9,595 nucleotides of DNA from Oscillospiraceae bacterium (GTDB taxonomy: Bacteria > Bacillota > Clostridia > Oscillospirales > Acutalibacteraceae): the NCBI GenBank assembly GCA_902796295.1, contig CADBOL010000047.1, forward strand, positions 1-9,595, read 5' to 3'. Positions 5,985 to 9,595 of the stretch are shown one piece after another; position 1 is the stretch's first letter; each line of letters opens with the position of its first letter. The translations under genes were made by a program, and so were the position numbers. The notes below the pieces were generated by a model. It worked only from the letters and a program-made list of their open reading frames with translations. It ran no database searches and had not been told where the DNA came from.

Positions 5985-7538
5985 ATGAAAGACTTTTACG
6001 TTCCGGATTTGCACGAGCTTCTCGAAGAAGCGGCCGGCAAATTCGGAGATAAAACATTCATAAAGTACATACAGGATTATGAGATAGTCGAGAAGAGTTT
6101 CAGACAGGTCAGAGATGATTCCTTCGCCCTGTGCCGTTATTTCCTCTTTAACTCTGTCTGCGGCAAGCATATAGCGATAGCCGGAAAGACCACCTATAAT
6201 TTCATTATCTACTTTTTCGCTGTTTTACTCAGCGGAAATGTCGCGGTTCCTTTCTCGCCCGACATCTCCACAAACGACGCTATCAAGCTTTTTGACGATG
6301 CCGATATAGACATGATTCTCTATGACAATTCCTTCGCCGCGGAATCCGACAAGATAGGCGTTGCCGTTCAGAGAATCTCAAAATACATAAATATCTCCGA
6401 TGATGAGAGCTTCAATAAAATACTCTCCGATTTTTCGGCAAAATCGCGTTTTGCCTCTCTCTCCGATTTCAGGATAGACAAAAATAAATGCGCGCTCATC
6501 ATCTATACAAGCGGCACAACCGGCAAGAGAAAGGGAGTCATGCTCTCATCAAATTCCCTTATCTCAAATGTCATGTATACAGACTACTGCAACGCTCTTG
6601 ACGAGGGAATGGTTTCGCTCTCGGTGCTCCCGATGCATCATGTTTACTGCTTCTCGGGTGACTGCATAAGAAACCTGCGCGACGGCGTTACGGTTTGTCT
6701 CAACGGAGATCTGAGAAACCTCAACGCAAACCTCAGACTGTTTGAGCCCAACGTTATGAGAGTGGTGCCTCTGATTGCGCAGTCTCTGCTTCAGCGCGTC
6801 AGGAATCTTGTTACGAGGAAAAACAATCCTCTGCCGCAGGATGAGGCGATAAAGAGCGTATTCGGCAAAAATATGATATGGCTCATATCGGGCGGCGCGT
6901 ATCTGAGCCCCGAGCTCGTCGAGAGCTACAACGCGATAGGCATCTATCTGCGCCAGGGCTACGGTATGACCGAGGCGGGCTGCAGGATTTCGGTACCCGA
7001 TGAAACGGTATCTTATGACTCTGTCGGCAGGGTTATAGATATTTGCGATGTAAGGACTCAGAACGGTGAAATCCAGGTCAAGACACCGTCTGTGATGATA
7101 GGCTATTACAAGCAGCCGGAAGAAACCAAAAAGATGTTTACCCCCGACGGCTGGCTCAGGACGGGCGACATCGGCTATGTCACCGAAGACAGGCAGCTTT
7201 TCATAACAGGCCGTCTTAAAAATCTCATCATCCTCTCGGGCGGTGAAAATGTTTCGCCCGAAGCGATTGAAAAGAAATTCGCGCCCATTCACGAGGTCAG
7301 CGAAGTTCAGATTTACGCAGAAAACGACAGAATTATTGCGGAGGTTTATCCGGATAAAGAGTATTGCGAAAACCTCGGCATTGATGATATAAAAGCAGCG
7401 CTTGAAGAAAAAATCAAAATTATGAATTCAAGCGCAAAAGCGTCGCACATCATCTCGGAGCTCCGCCTCAGGGATATCCCGTTTGAAAAAACCGAGAGCG
7501 GCAAAATGAAAAGAAAGGAAACAATAGTATCAAAATGA
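5985..7538 (+). CDS. Stand-alone acyl-adenylating enzyme (AMP-binding, ANL superfamily)
   Basis: Enzymes of this family activate a carboxylic acid with ATP to an acyl-adenylate and pass it to CoA or a carrier-protein thiol. Core motifs are all present in the 517 residues: P-loop-like A3 YTSGTTGKRKGV (174-185), PMHHVY (216-221), A5 QGYGMTE (324-330), A7 RTGDIG (392-397), hinge A8 GRLKNLIILSGGENVSPEAIE (409-429) and A10 TESGKMKR (503-510) with catalytic K507. The PMHHVY region resembles fatty-acid or aryl-acid ligases more than amino-acid adenylation domains, but the substrate is not determinable. It heads an operon with an acyltransferase and an acyl carrier protein, which points to loading of that carrier. 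The ribosome site is weak (AAAAGAGA before ATG). Its stop overlaps the next start as ATGA. Confidence 0.88.
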   Translation: MKDFYVPDLHELLEEAAGKFGDKTFIKYIQDYEIVEKSFRQVRDDSFALCRYFLFNSVCGKHIAIAGKTTYNFIIYFFAVLLSGNVAVPFSPDISTNDAIKLFDDADIDMILYDNSFAAESDKIGVAVQRISKYINISDDESFNKILSDFSAKSRFASLSDFRIDKNKCALIIYTSGTTGKRKGVMLSSNSLISNVMYTDYCNALDEGMVSLSVLPMHHVYCFSGDCIRNLRDGVTVCLNGDLRNLNANLRLFEPNVMRVVPLIAQSLLQRVRNLVTRKNNPLPQDEAIKSVFGKNMIWLISGGAYLSPELVESYNAIGIYLRQGYGMTEAGCRISVPDETVSYDSVGRVIDICDVRTQNGEIQVKTPSVMIGYYKQPEETKKMFTPDGWLRTGDIGYVTEDRQLFITGRLKNLIILSGGENVSPEAIEKKFAPIHEVSEVQIYAENDRIIAEVYPDKEYCENLGIDDIKAALEEKIKIMNSSAKASHIISELRLRDIPFEKTESGKMKRKETIVSK

Positions 7539-8914
7539 GTGAGAGAAAATACTATCCCTTCACCCCTCCCCAGGAAATGATTTATTTCATGCTGAAATAT
7601 TCATTTCTGCACAAACAGGTAATACAGATTCCCGCGTCAATAGTCGTTAAAAGAAAAATTGATTTTGACCTTCTGCAAAAGGCAGTTGAGATTGAAATCG
7701 AAAGAAACGACTGTATGAGACTCCGCTTTGAGAAAAAAGGCGGATTCCGTCAGTATTTCGAAGAAAAATATGACATCGGCAAAATCCCCGTTATGACCTT
7801 CAAAACCGAAGAAGAGCAGGAGGCATTCCTTACCGCGGATGCCCAGAAGCCCGTTAAATTCTTAAAAGGCGAAACCTACCGTATGATCTTCTTCAACACC
7901 TTTGACGGCAGATACGGTATCTATATAAACGTAATCCATCTCGCCATGGACGCGCCCGCAGTTTTCGTATTCTTTGATGATCTTCTCAAAATCTATGAGT
8001 CTCTCGAAGAGGGAAAAGAGATGCCGAAACCGCTCGGAAGCTTTGAAAAGACAATCGCAAGAGAGCTTGAATACATAAACAATGCCGACAGGGTAAGCGC
8101 CGACAAAGAGTTTTACAAGAACTACTTCCTCAGTGACGGCGAGCCCATCTGGAACGGCGTAATGGGGCCCGGCCCGCTTGACGAGGCGAGAAAAAAGAGA
8201 AAGAATCCCGAGCTCAGAGCCTGCGGCAGCTTCGATCCCATTCACGACAGAGCCGAGCTTGAAAAGAGACCTCTGTCTGTCGAAGACAGCAAAGTGATTC
8301 TCGACTATATGGAAAAGAATCAGATAAGCGGCGAATGCGTCGTTCAGCTCGGTATGCGCCTTCACGTGGGCAAAATAAACCACAGACACAACGATACTCA
8401 CTTCCTTGTGCTTTCAAACAGAAGAAACACTCTCAACGAAAAGAGAAGCGGCGGTCAGATGGTTTCCGCCCTGCCCTGGAGAGTGGTCCTTCCCGAGGAT
8501 ATGACCTTCAGTCAGGCTGTTGACAAGCTCAAGACTCTTCAGGGAGAGATATTCAGACATAACAATTATCCCTTCCTCTCCTGGCGTGAGGACGAGGGCA
8601 AGATGTTCGGCTACAAGATGGTTGACGGCACATCGACAATGATGTTTTCCTGGTTCCCTCTTGAGAACGACACAATGAACGGCTGGGAATATGAATTCCA
8701 CAGCTACTGCCTTGGCAGATACGTTATGCCGCTCTACACCTACACGATGAAGGATTCCACCACCGGCGGCCTGAGATTCGCCTATCTTCACAGGACGGAT
8801 TCAATCTCGAAGGCCGATATAGACAGACTCCACGACAACACCGTCAAAGCGCTTGTCATGGGCTGCTCGAATCCCGATATCACGCTCAAAGAAATACTTG
8901 ATAACATTGACTGA
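7535..8914 (+). CDS. Condensation-domain-like acyltransferase, altered HHxxxDG motif
   Basis: This appears to be a stand-alone relative of NRPS condensation domains and PapA/alcohol-acyltransferase proteins, which move an acyl group from a carrier or CoA thioester to an amine or hydroxyl. The 459-aa length fits a single two-lobed domain. Residues 10-75 resemble the opening of such domains (FTPPQEMIYFML at 9-20). The catalytic motif appears as IHLAMDA (134-140): the catalytic second histidine (H135) and the structural aspartate (D139) are kept, but the first histidine is Ile and the glycine is Ala. A later segment, LSNRRNTL (293-300) through GGQMVSALPWRVVL (306-319), resembles the C5 region. 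No signal peptide or membrane segment is seen. It overlaps the ligase gene by 4 bp and precedes the carrier by 11 bp. The acceptor is unknown and assignment rests on weak motif similarity. Confidence 0.7.
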   Translation: MSERKYYPFTPPQEMIYFMLKYSFLHKQVIQIPASIVVKRKIDFDLLQKAVEIEIERNDCMRLRFEKKGGFRQYFEEKYDIGKIPVMTFKTEEEQEAFLTADAQKPVKFLKGETYRMIFFNTFDGRYGIYINVIHLAMDAPAVFVFFDDLLKIYESLEEGKEMPKPLGSFEKTIARELEYINNADRVSADKEFYKNYFLSDGEPIWNGVMGPGPLDEARKKRKNPELRACGSFDPIHDRAELEKRPLSVEDSKVILDYMEKNQISGECVVQLGMRLHVGKINHRHNDTHFLVLSNRRNTLNEKRSGGQMVSALPWRVVLPEDMTFSQAVDKLKTLQGEIFRHNNYPFLSWREDEGKMFGYKMVDGTSTMMFSWFPLENDTMNGWEYEFHSYCLGRYVMPLYTYTMKDSTTGGLRFAYLHRTDSISKADIDRLHDNTVKALVMGCSNPDITLKEILDNID

Positions 8915-8925
8915 AAGGAATAGCC

Positions 8926-9150
8926 ATGCTTGAGAATATCATTGAAATAATCTGCAATTACGTCGATGCAGACCCCGCGTCAATCACAGATGAATCAGCC
9001 CTTCGCAAGGATATAGGAATGAGCTCGCTCGATATGATAAACCTCGCTGTCGAGGTCGAGGATCAATACAGCATTTCTCTGCCCAACAGCGAAGTGATAA
9101 ATATAAACACAGTCGGAGAGCTGATTGAATATATAAAGAATCATCAATAA
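8926..9150 (+). CDS. Acyl carrier protein (dedicated, 74 aa)
   Basis: This is a phosphopantetheine carrier that holds acyl groups as thioesters for transfer between enzymes. The 74-aa acidic four-helix pattern fits. The attachment motif is GMSSLDMINL (31-40), with S34 the predicted phosphopantetheine serine. The usual Asp before it (DSL) is Ser33 here. AAAGGA lies about 7 nt before the ATG. It is the last gene of the operon, 11 bp after the acyltransferase, and is followed by a strong terminator. Being encoded with a ligase and acyltransferase rather than fatty-acid synthesis genes, it is probably a specialised carrier. No phosphopantetheinyl transferase or thioesterase is in the window. Confidence 0.9.
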   Translation: MLENIIEIICNYVDADPASITDESALRKDIGMSSLDMINLAVEVEDQYSISLPNSEVININTVGELIEYIKNHQ

Positions 9151-9153
9151 GAG

Positions 9154-9186
9154 AAAAAACCCCGCCTTTATCAGGCGGGGTTTTTT
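9154..9186 (+). terminator. Strong terminator of the acyl-carrier operon
   Basis: CCCCGCC (9160-9166) pairs with GGCGGGG (9174-9180) around a 7-nt loop. Six A before and six T after extend the stem and form the U-tract. It begins 3 bp past the acp stop codon. The symmetric A/T flanks could let it act in both directions. Confidence 0.93.
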
Positions 9187-9270
9187 AATGCGGAATGCGG
9201 AATTGTTAATGTGCAATTAGCAATGTGCAATTTTTAATTGACAATTTATAATTGATAATTGATAATTTCG
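9187..9270. repeat. Heptad array, twelve AATNNNN units
   Basis: Twelve consecutive 7-nt units each begin with AAT, for example AATGCGG, AATTGTT, AATGTGC, AATTAGC, AATTGAT, with no phase break across 84 bp. The array starts at the base after the terminator U-tract. The part 9206-9231 is an exact inverted copy of 50-75. Confidence 0.9.
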
Positions 9271-9271
9271 G

Positions 9272-9291
9272 GGAGCGGATAAATCCGCTCC
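9272..9291. repeat. 8-bp hairpin GGAGCGGA / TCCGCTCC
   Basis: A perfect 8-bp stem with a four-base loop (TAAA) follows the heptad array. The following bases ATTTTATA are only weakly U-rich, so a terminator role is doubtful. Confidence 0.6.
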
Positions 9292-9321
9292 GATTTTATA
9301 TGATTGTTAAGGCAACATACC

Positions 9322-9424
9322 GTAAGGAACGACGTCCCGGCGTTCCGGGTGAAACGGAGTTTCACAAAAAAGTGAAGACTATGTGCCTTCGGCACATCCG
9401 GAGTGCCGGGACGTCACTCCCTAC
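9322..9424. repeat. 103-bp branched inverted-repeat element (three-way junction)
   Basis: The outer arms 9322-9348 and 9398-9424 pair over 27 positions. Twenty-two are Watson-Crick pairs, two are G-T pairs and three are A-C mismatches. Directly inside lie two perfect 7-bp hairpins with 3-nt loops: GTGAAAC/GTTTCAC (9349-9365) and ATGTGCC/GGCACAT (9381-9397), joined by a 15-nt A-rich linker. The pieces abut without gaps, giving a clean three-arm fold. It may be a MITE-like repeat or a structured RNA. Nothing in the sequence settles which. Confidence 0.75.
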
Positions 9425-9451
9425 GATTATACAATTCACCGCAATGCGCTT

Positions 9452-9507
9452 CCATCATCTAATATCTAATATCTAATATCTAAAATCTATCATCTGACAT
9501 CTGAAAT
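9452..9507. repeat. Heptad array, eight CTNNNAT-type units
   Basis: Eight consecutive 7-nt units run CCATCAT, three of CTAATAT, then CTAAAAT, CTATCAT, CTGACAT, CTGAAAT. All end in AT and seven start with CT. The consensus differs from the other arrays but the 7-nt period is the same. Confidence 0.88.
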
Positions 9508-9540
9508 GTGCTTCTTTGCTTCGCTCCGGATTAAAATACA

Positions 9541-9580
9541 GGTTCGCAGGTTGTCAATACTTCCTGCGAACCGTTTTTCT
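9541..9580 (+). terminator. Stem-loop with U-tract at the right end
   Basis: GGTTCGCAGG (9541-9550) and CCTGCGAACC (9563-9572) form a perfect 10-bp stem with a 12-nt loop, followed by GTTTTTCT. It has the form of a plus-strand intrinsic terminator, though no plus-strand gene ends nearby. It could act for a minus-strand gene to the right, but the U-tract on that side (TGTATTTT) is weaker. Confidence 0.7.
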
Positions 9581-9595
9581 TTAGTATGTTCAAAA

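Larger units (their letters stand above)
9151..9595. other. 445-bp gene-free region with repeats and hairpins
   Basis: No convincing gene lies here. In order it holds the operon terminator, a 12-unit heptad array, a short hairpin, a 103-bp branched inverted-repeat element, an 8-unit heptad array, an inverted copy of a 13-mer from the left end and a final stem-loop with a U-tract. Confidence 0.85.

Noticed and set aside
6564..7292. 242-codon minus-strand frame inside the ligase gene
   Set aside because: It lies opposite a gene with complete family motifs, has no motifs of its own and no start signals, so it is a shadow frame.
5985..9150. dlt (D-alanyl teichoic acid) operon
   Set aside because: A ligase and a carrier are present, but there is no membrane acyltransferase DltB or DltD, and the middle gene is a soluble condensation-like protein with no membrane segments.
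9252..9476. 74-codon plus-strand reading frame at the right end
   Set aside because: It runs through the branched inverted-repeat element and the heptad array, has no ribosome site and no recognisable protein feature. It is a translation of repeats.
9187..9530. Insertion sequence remnant
   Set aside because: No transposase fragment or target-site duplication could be found by eye. The parts are better described as separate non-coding repeats.
9541..9572. tRNA fragment suggested by GGTTCGC
   Set aside because: The bases belong to a simple 10-bp hairpin with a U-tract. No cloverleaf arms fit around it.

Overview
The window looks like a chromosomal segment of a low-to-mid GC Bacillota, most likely an anaerobic gut-type Clostridia (Oscillospirales-like). 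The grounds are strong AGGAG-type ribosome sites, tightly packed operons, U-tailed hairpin terminators, the gene families present, and repeat-rich intergenic DNA. The genus cannot be fixed from the sequence alone. Eight complete protein genes are supported, plus one more split by function into a three-gene operon (nine CDS in total). No rRNA, tRNA, CRISPR array, transposase or phage gene was seen.

Left half (minus strand): iolD (4513-2657) and iolE (2639-1746) encode two consecutive steps of myo-inositol catabolism. The other inositol genes are absent from the window. After a short hairpin with a four-U tail come tcdA (1684-941, tRNA ct6A37 dehydratase) and larE (948-127, sacrificial sulfur transferase), which overlap by 8 bp and are translationally coupled. 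The larE stop codon lies inside an array of 7-nt repeats that fills the left end.

Middle: a class-U-like sirtuin (4657-5379, plus) is divergent from iolD and converges on an ArsR/SmtB-type metalloregulator (5762-5397, minus). They share a tail-to-tail hairpin. The arsR promoter reads TTGAAT-17-TATAAT, and a 16-bp palindrome overlaps its -10 box, which suggests autoregulation.

Right half (plus strand): a three-gene operon (5985-9150) encodes a stand-alone acyl-adenylating enzyme, a condensation-domain-like acyltransferase with an altered HHxxxDG motif, and a 74-aa acyl carrier protein, followed by a strong terminator. Together these look like a minimal dissociated NRPS-like pathway: activate an acid, load it on the carrier, transfer it to an unknown amine or alcohol. 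It is the best candidate here for an undescribed system. Its divergent neighbour arsR may co-regulate it, because the same TGTAT/ATACA half-sites occur at both promoters, with spacers of 4 and 14 bp.

Both ends carry mosaic non-coding repeats: strictly phased 7-nt arrays, a 60-bp-period direct repeat, a 103-bp element predicted to fold as a three-way junction, and stem-loops. A 26-bp sequence occurs once at each end in inverted orientation, in each case just 3' of an operon.
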